DNA from: Mnemiopsis leidyi
Taxonomy: Eukaryota; Ctenophora; Tentaculata; Lobata; Bolinopsidae
Direction: 5' to 3'
Assembly (NCBI GenBank): GCA_000226015.1
Contig: JH155149.1
Coordinates: 108,225-137,027 of the forward strand
Length of the DNA stretch: 28,803 bases
Each line of letters begins with the position of its first letter. Positions within the stretch are counted from its first letter, which is position 1. The notes under the pieces were generated by a model. That model made no database searches, had not been told where the DNA came from, and saw nothing but the letters and a program-made list of their open reading frames with translations. This document shows positions 9,527 through 19,512 of this stretch, piece after piece. The translations under genes were made by a program, and so were the position numbers.

Positions 9527-12500
9527 CAAATGAACGTGACCCATCATCTATTCTGGAATATTATTAACTTATATAAGTAAAAGCAATCACCATTTGTGAT
9601 GCGAATTTGATCTGAGGGACTGGGTCCACCAATAAGTGGTTTACCAGTATGTATTGTAAGGAAATAAAAAGGGGACATAAGAGGGGGATTTGAGAGGGAC
9701 GGATGGGGGAGTCTAATAAAAGGTTACTAAAGAGACAAAAAAGAGATCTGTTAACAAAGATATCCATGAATGCGATGGGCGCTTTTCGTATTCATCTCTT
9801 TGTTATTGTTAGCAATTGCCGAATGCCACTTTTAGATAAGTTTAAGGCAGTTATAAGCTGAAATCGCTGGAACGACTTTTTGTAAAACTGAGTAAGTTCT
9901 AAGTCGAGTTTTACTCAATAATATGTGTTTTTAAGTTCATAAGCTAGCAGCCTTAAATTGATCTCAAATTTATTTTTAACAACTCTTATTACAAAGAATC
10001 TAGAATTCGACGTCAAGAGGTTTTAATTTAAAAAAATTTAGGCATATGCATTTAAGAGCTTTTAAAAAATCAATATTGATCATCGATGACTTACAAGATT
10101 TAAAAATATGAATCTTTATTACATAATGTAATATTAGATTGTATTCTTGAAAGAAAAAGGATCGAAAAGAAGTCTTGGAGTAAGATGTCCAAAAGAACGT
10201 ATTGTTGCTCATATATTATGATTATGTACGTGCAGAAAATCAGATGTTCACTCAGAAAGCTAAAAACTAAAACCATATATAGAACAAACAGTTATCCTCT
10301 TTACAATCGGCGTTGTGCTCTTTATAGTCGCTCATCAGCATTAATCTTCGATGATCATCGATTTGTATTTCCTTCAAAATTATGATCAATGCAGTTGATC
10401 AAATATGATCATGAGTTCCGTTGATCATCGTTGAGTGAAATATTATCAACATCGTTTATGATGATCAATATAAGATCATCGATGAATCATCGATGATCAA
10501 TATCGATTTTGAAATAGCTCTTAAATGCATATGCCAAAATTTTAAAATGCGGAGGCTGGATTTGAAAATATTGCTTCGCTGCACTTGCAATATAACTCCA
10601 ACCTTGATTGTCATCAGTGGCTGCTTGCATTAGCTTAGTTTTAACTGTGATACAGCTTAATTTACATCGCCAGGTAACAGGCTCTTTACACATTTTTGAT
10701 TTGAATGCAGGTATAGCGATCTTAACTCTAAATAAGAACCTCCTTCGCATCATTTAAATCAAATTATACTTTTCCACTTTATCTGCAATTTTTGAACGCA
10801 GCAGAACCATTAAGCATGGGAAAGTTTAATTATTGTAAGAAAATGGTAATTAGGAATATCGAAGTAACATGGAAATGCTGATAAGGGCAGATCTGGAGTG
10901 CTACCAAAACAGCAACTGGATTTTCAGGCAAGCTTAAATTTTCAAGTTAACATAAATTAGGTAATCAATATTAATAAGAATTGATCAGATGAAAATTAAT
11001 AGAACGTCAAAAAGAAAAGCCCAGGAAAACCATCTTTATCTCCTGATTTAAATAGCTTGCCAAACATTAAATATATGTATATTTTGTTCTTAACTAATGA
11101 TCGGATAAATGTTTATGAGTCGCATAAGAAACTGAATTTAACGTGGTTTTTGTAATTCTCTTCTTGACTCGAGTGATTGACATAGTATTTTAATAGCAAT
11201 TCATCTATATATTTCTGTGTAACAACACCATCATCAGGACATAACACTGAAAATTACTGGTTTATTAGGACTTACATAATCAATGTACTGAAATGTAAAA
11301 GTATGAAGATAGCCTAAATTCATGAGACTTCGAGAATTATACTCAGGACTGGGGATATTACTAGTGTAGTTCCCATTCAGGTGCTATCTCAAAACACCAA
11401 ATACTCTCTTGAAATAGTCTGTACAGAGTAGCTGATAAGACTCATCTACAACAGAAATCAAGATTTAAAAATAGAAAATAAAAACATGGCTCATTAACGT
11501 AGACTGATAAGGTGACAAATATAAACGACAAATAAATGATAAAAAAGTGCTAAATCTAAATATAAAAATAATGCTGGTGAACAAATTAACGGCTGGCCCA
11601 CGGATATAGATATAGCTAAAAGAAAACGGCTTACCCACGTCATATAATTATAAATAACGTAGAACTTAAAACATAAAGCTGATAGTTTACTGTTCATTAA
11701 AAACTAAAAAAAACGTTCAACTTCAAGTATACTTTCTTCTCTTCTTTGTCATTAATGTCAGGTTTAAGGTTAAAAACATATCTTCAAAAATTTAACGTAA
11801 AATAGTATTACTTTCAGTTCTAAGTAGTTTACATGATAAGTCAGGCTCACAACTAGAATGATTTCCCCGATAGTGGAACACCTTGTCGCCTCATCTTTAT
11901 AGCTCTGGGTAATATATTTTGTTCTACGATTGCAGAGACGATGTGCACAAATACTGACCTTTCGAATATCATTTTTAACCGGCCTTCAAAAATCCGAAAC
12001 TAAATGTAACATGAAAAAGTACAATACGTAGTGCGATTCTTTTGTGTAAGTGAAATTTCATAATAGAGCCTCGCCCGTCTAACACATTAAAGTATTTTCC
12101 CTAAAAACATGCCATTGCATGGAGACCATGTGGGTGCACAAGTCTTACGAAAGTTTCCTAAGAAAGAGGAAGAGTTACATTAGATTAAGAATGCCTTACT
12201 TAAAGGATGCATAAACTTATCGCCCAGTCCAGGTACGATATCCCTGGTACTTCTATATAGTGCAGCAACATACAGTTCAGATCTCTGATTGGTCAAAATT
12301 CTAAAAAAAATGAAGCATTTCGCTACTACGAAGAAAATGTTTACTTAAACTTACAGAAGCTCTCGCTCTTGGAGATAATGATCATCAAAAGACGCATTAT
12401 TGTACCGGACGGTCGGGCAAACAGACAGAATCTTCTCCCTCTTTCCATGAACTGACTCTTTACGACACCAAAATTGTTTGTAAGACTAAGACTCTATCAT

Positions 12501-12884
12501 CAAAATGACCAGCCTAAATATTGAACTTTCTGACTGACTTGACAGGTTTAGGAGGCCACAGCAATTTAACAATTTACGATCGATTGCCTTGAAATTTTTA
12601 CAGGTGATTGATAGACGTATCAACTTAATTTGTGCACTTTTTTTGTGATTATGACACGAATAATTCGTGTAATTGATGCCCAGTAAGGTGCTCTACGTGT
12701 CTGGAGAGTAAAATCAACCGGCGGCCACAAATCTCTGTTTTCTAGTACATTGATTCAATTTACCACGAGGAAGCTCGCGGAATTCGCAATTACATTTACT
12801 CGCAAGTTCCGCTTTTGGCTCACTTTGGTGAATCTCGATTTGGTGAAGTTCAATTTGTTGAATCTCGATAATTTGGTGAATACC
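9527..12884. other. Mostly non-coding, AT-rich, one inverted-repeat element
   Basis: Apart from the element at 10017-10555 no gene or recognisable exon was found. Open frames here are short and show no domain. Confidence 0.5.
10017..10555. mobile_element. Non-autonomous element with about 70-bp inverted ends
   Basis: 10017-10088 and 10487-10555 are inverted copies. Both ends contain GGCATATGCATTTAAGAGCT followed by ATATTGATCATCGATGA, with only scattered differences. The roughly 400-bp interior has no transposase and, from about 10345 on, is crowded with GATCA/ATCGAT motifs, for example around 10350-10500. This is the layout of a MITE or other TIR element lacking its own enzyme. No unambiguous target-site duplication could be read. 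Confidence 0.75.
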
Positions 12885-12968
12885 AAACAAGTTGATCTAG
12901 ATAAACAAGTTGATCTAGATAAACAAGTTGATAAACAAGTTGATCTAGATAAACAAGTTGATCTAGAT
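12885..12968. repeat. 18-bp tandem repeat upstream of the macin gene
   Basis: Unit AAACAAGTTGATCTAGAT: full copies at 12885, 12903, 12933 and 12951, and one 12-bp truncated copy at 12921. Each full unit carries the perfect palindrome ATCTAGAT. The array ends about 96 bp before the TATA-like box at 13065. It lies in a short open frame (12750-12992) that would give KQVDLD repeats, but nothing else supports that frame as a gene. Confidence 0.85.
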
Positions 12969-13064
12969 AAACTTAAGTTACCCTCTGTCTAATCAGACGA
13001 CCGTTGGCAACGGTAGGAGCAAATTGAATTAGCGTAGCGTGATTCCTTCAATTTTGTGCCGTAT

Positions 13065-13071
13065 TATATAA
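13065..13071 (+). promoter_or_regulatory. TATA box of the macin gene
   Basis: TATATAA lies 95 bp before the macin start codon. A transcription start some 25-35 bp downstream would leave a 5' UTR of about 65-75 nt. No start-site data, so this is inference from sequence and spacing. Confidence 0.6.
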
Positions 13072-13165
13072 GGGGATGGTCTGATGCGATGAGAACAACC
13101 TGTTTTAGTTTGCCAAGTTCCTAATTCTAGCTAATTAGCTAAATCGTAGTTTCAATTCGTTCAAT

Positions 13166-14262
13166 ATGAGGTTAACTTTTTTGTTGTTCTTGACAGTGTA
13201 CACTGTGAACCAAGTTGAAGGATGGACTTTTCTTGGTAAGTAGCGATCACTTTTCACAGAAGAAAAATCATACCATTCAAAAAAATCTAAGAGACGTTAA
13301 GATCAAAACGAAAGTATATAGGGTCATATCTGGTTTTCTAAATATCATTTAGGCGTTTTATCTTTATTTTGCGGACAAATATTTCACCAAATGTTTTAAG
13401 AACCAAGCTACAAGCCCGGTCAACATGGCCTGCAAACATGAATACAGATGTTTTAAACTTCACAACAGATCAGAATGAACATTACAGGTTGCTGGGAGGC
13501 CTGGAGCCGCTGTACACAGTGGAGTAGCTGGGGGACGGGGGGGCTGTGGCAGTCTTGTCAAGCCAGGTAGACTTTCTGTCCTTCATAGTTTTTATAGTGT
13601 AAAGGTTGCACTAAAGATTGGACTGCACGGAACCCCTTAGCTTCCATTCCTTGTTTAACATGCCGTACAGCAAGGATTTCCACTAAGTTCGCCAGGCTAG
13701 GCACATATCCAGATCTTTAGTGCAGAAGTAGATATATACTTTTGCATCGGAGTATTAAATTTCCTTGTGTTTCAAATGTGATAACACAGTACTCTTCAAT
13801 CGATGCGAGATGTTAATAACAAGCTAGTCGTTATGTGAGCAACGGGGCGGAGGAACCGCCACCAGTACGTCTCACCGGACTACTGAATTAATGTAAAGAA
13901 CAGAGATCGATATGGAGAAAGTTACTTTCGGGGAGGGGTCACAAAATTTTCATGAGACAGCTATCGACCAATGAGAAGATAGGTAAGACCAATGGATATT
14001 TAGAAAAAACGCTATCACGTGATATAAATGATTCGTGACCCCTCCCCCCAAATACCTTTCTCTATATAAATATTAAGAATGCTTACAAATTGCAGTATTT
14101 GTTAATGAATCGCTGCTCAGGTGCAACTGTCTTGGGTACAGTCAGGGCGGATCGTGTGTTGTGAAACACAACGACAACCGCTGTACAAGTGGAAAGTCCT
14201 GGTACTGCTCCTGCAGAGGCTGGAAAGACTCATCAAGCCCCTCCTGGTGGTGCGGGTTCTAG
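13166..14262 (+). CDS. Macin-family antimicrobial peptide precursor, three exons
   Basis: Exons 13166-13235, 13488-13566 and 14121-14262 join in phase (1, then 2) to 96 residues. Donors are GTAAGT and GTAGAC; acceptors end ACAG and CTCAG. Residues 1-19 are a signal peptide (MRLTFLLFLTVYTVNQVEG). The mature part opens with the macin hallmark GCWEAWSRCTQWSSWGTG, followed by LWQSC. It has ten cysteines (25, 32, 47, 51, 53, 62, 71, 79, 81, 94); hydramacin and neuromacin have eight, while some theromacin/mytimacin-type members have ten. Macins are secreted, disulphide-stabilised, cationic peptides that act on bacteria, and some promote nerve repair in leeches. The tail after Cys81 is unusually Trp-rich (SWWCGF). 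It is intact, with a TATA box upstream and AATAAA at 14474. Family call is firm; activity is inferred. Confidence 0.92.
13910..14067. mobile_element. MITE in macin intron 2
   Basis: About 158 bp with roughly 37-bp terminal inverted repeats. Left end: ATATGGAGAAAG, then GGGGAGGGGTCACAAA. Right end read in reverse: ATATAGAGAAAG, then GGGGAGGGGTCACGAA. It has no coding capacity and lies wholly in intron 2 of the macin gene. Related copies or ends occur at 3190, 25676 and 27392. Confidence 0.8.
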
Positions 14263-14275
14263 TGGGGACTGGAGT

Positions 14276-14376
14276 AGAGAACAGTGGAATACGGGATTGG
14301 AGACGACTGGTTAAGAGAACAGTGGAATACGGGTTTGGAGACGACTGGTTTAGAGAATACTTGTTTAGAGACGACT
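14276..14376 (+). repeat. 38-bp tandem repeat in the macin 3' UTR
   Basis: Copies start at 14276, 14314 and 14352, each opening AGAGAA. The first two share AACAGTGGAATACGGG and TTGGAGACGACTGGTT; the third is degenerate. The array begins 13 bases after the macin stop codon and lies before the poly(A) signal. Confidence 0.75.
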
Positions 14377-14473
14377 CAATTTATGGTTGGGGAATTGAGG
14401 AGTCGACAAGAATGTTTTTTAAGCAAAAGATAATGAAAAGTTTTTTAATCTGTAAATGGAAAAAGCATTGTTT

Positions 14474-14479
14474 AATAAA
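14474..14479 (+). terminator. Poly(A) signal of the macin gene
   Basis: AATAAA lies 212 bp after the macin stop codon on the same strand, the first such hexamer after the stop. The cleavage site is not determined. Confidence 0.6.
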
Positions 14480-15249
14480 GAAGATAAATAGATTTCAAAT
14501 GAAATCATTGGTGTCTATTATTTGAAACGGTTTTAAAGTTTATGATCACTCAAACTGGGAGGCACGATGTATACCTCAAGAACATTACAATAAGTGGTTG
14601 GGCGATTTTTCTTTTACTTAAGTCAAATTTTCAAGACAGATTCCTCCAAAATCTCAAAAAGGGCAAAATTTGGCCAAGTTTTTCTTGAGATTCAATTCTG
14701 CCTCTGGAAGAATCGGTATTCCAAAGGCCCCTGACCGTGAGGCAAGTTTTGAGGTGTCATAGTCAGGGCCAGTGCATTACCCCGAGACTAATTTAAGCTT
14801 GATCATCCGATAAGACATAGATAAAATAGATAAAATAGATAAAAACTCTTAAGATGCCCCTACTATGAAATGGTCAAATCGTCAGGTCAAGTATTATTTG
14901 AATATAAATCCACAATCAGATGTAGTACGAGAAACTTAAAAGAATTTGATAATCATCAGAATAAACGGGGCATATAACGATTGATAAGAATACAATAAAT
15001 ACGTTAAAATATTTAAAAATTGATACATTTTACTACTTAAAATGCAGTTTTATCAATTAAAACTATTTTCAAGGAAGAAACTATAAATAATTGTTCAATG
15101 TGACACCCCCATCCAAAATGTGGGAGTCACATTTATCGGTACAATATTTACGATGACAAATTGACATAACTACACCAGAAGAAGGCTGGCAAATTGTAAT
15201 AAATGGTTTTCTGTGGGTCTAAACCAAGAGGTGTCTGTATTATACTCAC
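14480..15249. other. No gene recognised
   Basis: AT-rich intergenic DNA. It includes a short AGATAAAAT-type run near 14818-14843 and nothing else that could be named. Confidence 0.45.
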
Positions 15250-15354
15250 GTCCCAAATTTCGCTGCCGGACGTAGCCGAGCTTATCCCTGCACTTATCCG
15301 ACTAAAGGAGTTGGCGGAGATGACTTGTGTTATCTTCTTCTTTGTCGTAGTCAT
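15250..15354 (-). CDS. Possible first exon, short basic/Ser-rich
   Basis: An ATG at 15354 opens 35 codons (MTTTKKKITQVISANSF..., Ser/Gly-rich, ending SGSEIWD) up to a strong donor (GGGAC then GTGAGT). The frame is also open upstream, so the exon could start earlier, near 15400. It overlaps a competing plus-strand exon (15351-15450). Its layout resembles the exon ending at 16248: Lys-Lys, T-x-V-I-x-A, a Ser-rich stretch, then an acidic residue at a phase-0 GTGAGT donor. No family recognised. Confidence 0.25.
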
Positions 15355-18300
15355 GATAAAGTTATCCTTCAGCGAGCTGCTGCCTCTCCGGCTTATAGAC
15401 AGAACAAAAACCGTGAACTAGATTATAAAAATCACTTCAACGACCTGCAAGTTTTAATAAAATCTTCAGAAACTGTTGTGTGTATATAACGACGATAAAT
15501 ATACCGTGCAGAGCATGAATCAGCCATCAAGTGAATTTCTGTCATGTGAGGACTAACAGCTGATTCAGTGACCATTTAGGGTCACGTGAGCTCGTTTTAT
15601 CAAGTAGAAAAACTGATCAGAGCTGGAAGTTTCATATGTTAGCTAGCATCTGCCCGGAGCTAAGCAGCCGCTGTGATATCAAAAAGTCGTGGAATTATGA
15701 CATTGCTTGATTGAGGTTACTCCGCTTGTCCGAATAGGGGCCGCGTTTAGCCTGCTTGACATGCCAGATCGAATGGAAGATCCGAAAAATGTGTGAATGT
15801 TGTGAGAAGCTGGCAGCATCTTTGTCCACGAGAGGAAGAATGCCCTTTGATGGCCAGACTGTTGACGCTGTTATCTCTAACCCTTGTGGTGCGATAACAT
15901 CAAGTAATAGTAAGATTAAAATATCAATTGGTATAAAAATTGAGCTGTATCACATAGTGCTTATTTCTTTAATGAAAGATATATTTCGTAGGGGTATAAG
16001 AGTGGGGGCTCGTGCACGGCTGCACATTATACTTCAGGAAAATAAATTGAATTCAAATTTAAAAGTGAGATGGCCTTGACAATAATTAACTCAATACATT
16101 GTACACTGAACGGTAATTAGAGGATGAAAAAAGAAATAAAATGACGAGTTTTCAAAATTAAAAGTTTGACAATTAGTTTTCCAAATTGTATAAGAAGTAG
16201 AACATTACAATCCCCCCCAAAGAAAAATAATTAACTAAAACACTCACTTCCGCCACAACAGAGCAACTAGATGCTACAGAGCTCTCAGAGTTTATTCTAG
16301 AACGTCGCCGTATTTCCGAGGCTGCGATGACCTTTGTCAAAACCTTCTTGTGCCAAGACTTCAGTCTCATGGTTTATCTTTATCAGTGGGGATATCAGCG
16401 AAGTAGCTGCAAAATCTTCAGAGCCGATCACTATCAGAGAAAGGGAGAAAGTTCCGGCCGGCAAATATCGGATGTCGATGAGAAAAGTAGTCGTGATAAA
16501 ACCAAGACAACTCCAACGTCCGATCATACGGTGTCGCGTTTTAATAATACCAATCCTTAGACCTATCTAGCAAAGCATGCACCGCTTCATCATGATCCAA
16601 GTCAGGTACACTTCTGCCCACATTGGACCCCTGGCTCACCACGTGATCATCTCTCCAGCGGTCACGTGACAACACATCAGCGGTTTCACCGCAACTTTTC
16701 CTTGCACGTGTGTCCTGCTGTGTAGCACCGCAGTCCTGAGTAAGTTCAAAGTGTCCTGGAGATTTCACTCAGCTGGAGCGGGAGAAGTGGAAATTGGGGT
16801 GATGGTCACAAGTCCGACCAGTCATGTTAACAAGCGTCCACCACCGTGGGACAAAAAGTTTCTATGAGAAGTCAGAGGTTTACCATGTCTCCTGAAAGTT
16901 ATAGGCCCCAACGTCCAGTCGTCCAATTCATTTGCCACTTGTCTTAGTGCTGGCTGACCCAATAATCTAATGATATCACGCAGAATGGCTGCAAGTAATT
17001 TGTGATATTTCGCATATATCATTGCAGAGAGCTGCTACGAGCTTGCAATGTTTGGAGGTCATTTCAAATCATATTCATGATCACTACTACAGCGTGGGTT
17101 GAAGCTTTGTAAACCATTAAATATATTATCTTGCTAAGAGAGCACTTTTTATAAAACTGAAAAATTAGCGAACGTTTATTGTTGAAAAATGGCTGTGATG
17201 ATTGACAAAATTTAATAAGCCACGTAGTCAATCTTCTATTGGAGTTTTTGAAGATAGGTTTTTTGGCGAAAAATAAATAATTGGTTAAACTCATCCATAA
17301 ATTTCGTGTTTAACGTGGTGTAATGGTGATTGCGAACCCGTCATTGCTTTTCCCAGATATAACTTATCACCTCCTCCCCCACGATTGAAAGCTTCATCTT
17401 AAAGCTTCAGCACGTGCAGGGAGATCGAACTCAATCAATAGCTCCGACAAAATAATCAGAGTTGGGCGGTGTATGTTCATGTTTTAAGTGGTGGCTGATG
17501 ACAAATCTCGTTTCGTCCGCCTTTTTACTCGTTAGTGGTGAGGAGCCGCCTATTTAATTAACGATGATCTGTATAACTATATATATATTGTGATTTTATC
17601 TAGCGAATTCCTGTTAGACCTCCTATCTTATGTGACTCACGCGCAGTTAAACTTCAAATTAAGCTTTAGCTGCGTGAGTCGGGTATCATCGCGACAAATT
17701 AAGCTAGACAATATAAGTATGAGGAATGTTTTTTAGTTAATTAAAAATAATTAAAATACATGAATCCTAGTTATATAGACGAAGTGATATTGTACTTTTT
17801 CCAGTTTTAACGGCATAAAAACAGTTCAATGTGCTTTGTTCCTTTTTTGTCATTATAATGAGAAGAATATTGATTTAAGTAGTATATAGTTTTGCTTTAA
17901 GTCTTCCAAGTCTTTTATAAAAGTCTATTAGCTCACATTCTAATCAGGGATTTTAAATGACTAGTCTCCACTCTTCAGTTCTTCACTCGCTAGCTTTTAA
18001 ATTTGGCTTTTTAAATACTCATAGGGACCTCCATAAATATCTAAAAGTAAAAAGCTTTAGTAACAACTTTAAGCTAATTCAGTTTCATTACAAGATTTGG
18101 CACAGAATTGCCACGTGTCNNNNNNNNNNNNNATACTAAAGTAAAAGCTTTAGTAACAACTTTAAGCTAATTCAGTTTCATTACAAGATTTGGCACAGAA
18201 TTGCCACGTGTCGCTACATGCGACACAAAATGAAAATAGAAACTGATAGTCCCTACTGTTCCCTCTGCCACGAGCACGTGGAAACTCTATCCCATATCCT

Positions 18301-19512
18301 ACTTGATTGTTTGTTCATCTTATATTTTAGAAGTAAAGTAGACCTCTTCATTAAAATTAACATAGATACTCTTTACTCTAGTCATAATCACCATATAGTT
18401 ACCCTCAGTCATAGTGATAGAAGGATAAACTTTATTAACGCTGTTGCAAACTGGTATCTTGGTAACTGCTTCCAGAACAAAAAGGAACCAAACCTCTTTG
18501 CCTTTCTGGGAACCCTTTAAATCTGCCTATTGGGCGAGAAACCCTCACTTGTTAACAGCCTAGCTAACTGCGGCCTGTAGGTTGGGAATTTTAACTCTTT
18601 TACAGTTTAATCCAGTTATTATTTGTTCCTTTCTAGCCGCACAGTATCAATGTGTCTCTCCTTACTCCTGCCCTTTTTTCTTGGGATCCCCTTATCCCTT
18701 TTTTGTTTGTGTAATCAACGGCCCAAACCTGGAAGTCCAGTGTGAAGGAGCTAACTGCGGCATTTTCTCATGGCACCCCTCGGGGGCCTGGCATCCAACT
18801 TAGACACTTTCAATAGTGGAGTCGATGTTTTCAGGCCCCCCGCAGGAGTGTCTGGTGCCAGTGCAAACTTCGTGCCCCAGAGATGGCTCAACGGCGTTTG
18901 GGTTGGTTGTAGATTTAAAAAAAAAAGGGGAAAGAGTGAAATGAAGAGGCGGGGAGAGGGAAAGGAGAGACCAAGAGAAATAGGAGGAATGCATCCAGCA
19001 TCTTTAAACAGTATAACGAAGCTACCTAAGTAGTATCCTGCAGTAAGTTTAAGTAGTGTCTACTAGTATTATTTCCTTTAACAGTAACAAAGCAACTCAT
19101 GTTGTATCAAGTAGTATCCTGCAGTAAATTTAAGTAGTGTCTACTGTCTACTAGTATTATTTCCTTTAACAGTAACAAAGTAACTCAAGTTGTAACAAGT
19201 AGTATCTAACATTAAGTTTTATGTACCACCTAGTAGTATCAATAAGTCCCAACCTGTTGTGATGATGACAGTGATCTTCTTCTGGCAGACATTCCAGAGG
19301 ACTGTGACATTACACCTGGGAATTATGGCAGATCAGACTTTGATAAGAAAGCAAGGAGGTAGGACGAGAGTTGGATAGTGGTACTGTTTTGTGCTTTAGA
19401 GTCCGATCCAGGTGCGAAAAAGTTCCGAAGTTCAAAAAATTCATAATTGATAATCTTGACTTATTTTCATCTTTTCAGGCTCGTAAATAGGTTTTATGAT
19501 GTCGGTAGATAA
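15351..19512 (+). CDS. Possible 3' end of a multi-exon gene, unknown product
   Basis: Four segments chain in phase: 15351-15450, 15768-15888, 19289-19358 and 19479-19512 (TAA). The last two are the better supported: acceptors CTTCTTCTGGCAG and CATCTTTTCAG, and a donor GGAG-GTAGGA. They encode IPEDCDITPGNYGRSDFDKK, then a short basic tail ending FYDVGR. The first two encode a polar, helix-like stretch (RELDYKNHFNDLQ) and a Cys-rich one (MCECCEKLAASL); their donors (GTTTTA, GTGCGA) are weak. Additional exons may lie before 15351 or in the 3.4-kb intron, which carries the retrotransposon fragment. I do not recognise the protein. Confidence is about 0.45 for the last two exons, less for the first two. 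Confidence 0.35.
16248..16370 (-). CDS. Possible exon, basic/Ser-rich
   Basis: An ATG at 16370 opens 41 codons (MRLKSWHKKVLTKVIAASEI, then an Arg- and Ser-rich stretch) up to a strong donor (GCGGAA then GTGAGT). A stop lies two codons before the ATG in the same frame, so this would be a first exon, or an acceptor must lie inside it. An alternative frame (VIGSEDFAATSLISP...) is open over the upstream half and stops at 16297-16299. Which frame is used, if either, cannot be settled here. Confidence 0.22.
16640..16988 (-). CDS. Two possible exons, unknown product
   Basis: 16884-16988 lies between acceptor TTACTTGCAG and donor CATG-GTAAAC and encodes ILRDIIRLLGQPALRQVANE, then LDDWTLGPITFRRH. 16640-16735 lies between acceptor GAACTTACTCAG and donor CACGTG-GTGAGC and is open in two frames. 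Joined in phase, the second exon would end early at a TGA after 15 complete codons, so it may be a terminal exon or the two may not belong together. No domain recognised. Confidence 0.22.
17023..17956. other. No gene recognised; short inverted repeat
   Basis: AT-rich. Contains GACTCACGCGCAG at 17633-17645 facing CTGCGTGAGTC at 17669-17679, able to form a hairpin. The right arm belongs to a motif shared with 7248-7286. Confidence 0.45.
17957..18520 (+). pseudogene. Non-LTR retrotransposon ORF2, C-terminal fragment
   Basis: The open frame matches the region after the reverse transcriptase core of LINE-type ORF2 proteins: FKLIQFHYKIWHRIATC, then a zinc-binding-like motif C-x2-C-x7-H-x4-C (YCSLCHEHVETLSHILLDC), and a stop at 18518-18520. 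The catalytic polymerase and endonuclease parts are absent upstream, consistent with 5' truncation, which is usual for LINEs. A 13-N gap splits the frame, and 69 bp on each side of the gap are identical, so this is best read as one sequence duplicated by assembly. What follows (about 18521-18930) may be its 3' UTR, ending in an A-rich run near 18917. Clade not determined. Confidence 0.75.
18120..18132. other. Assembly gap (13 N)
   Basis: Thirteen unresolved bases. 18051-18119 and 18144-18212 are identical over 69 bp, so the gap probably joins two overlapping contig ends that were not merged, or two haplotypes. Confidence 0.95.
19028..19245. repeat. 81-88-bp tandem repeat, about 2.5 copies
   Basis: Copies start at 19028, 19109 and 19197 with AAGTAGTATC. 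The second has a small internal duplication (GTCTACT twice). The third is diverged and partial. It lies just before the exon at 19289. Confidence 0.85.

Noticed and set aside
10360..10500. Cluster of GATC-containing motifs considered as a CRISPR-like or replication-origin array
   Set aside because: Spacing is irregular, there are no repeat-spacer units, the DNA is eukaryotic, and the cluster sits inside an inverted-repeat element.
12750..12992. Open frame with KQVDLD repeats
   Set aside because: The repeat is in the region upstream of the macin TATA box, contains a 12-bp unit among 18-bp ones, and the remainder shows no domain or splice support.
14121..14525. Plus-strand open frame of 134 codons over macin exon 3
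   Set aside because: It uses a different frame from the spliced macin; the macin frame restores the cysteine pattern and stops at 14262, and the rest is 3' UTR with a tandem repeat.
18582..19033. Open frames downstream of the LINE stop codon
   Set aside because: They fall in the likely 3' UTR of the retrotransposon, overlap one another on both strands and show no domain.
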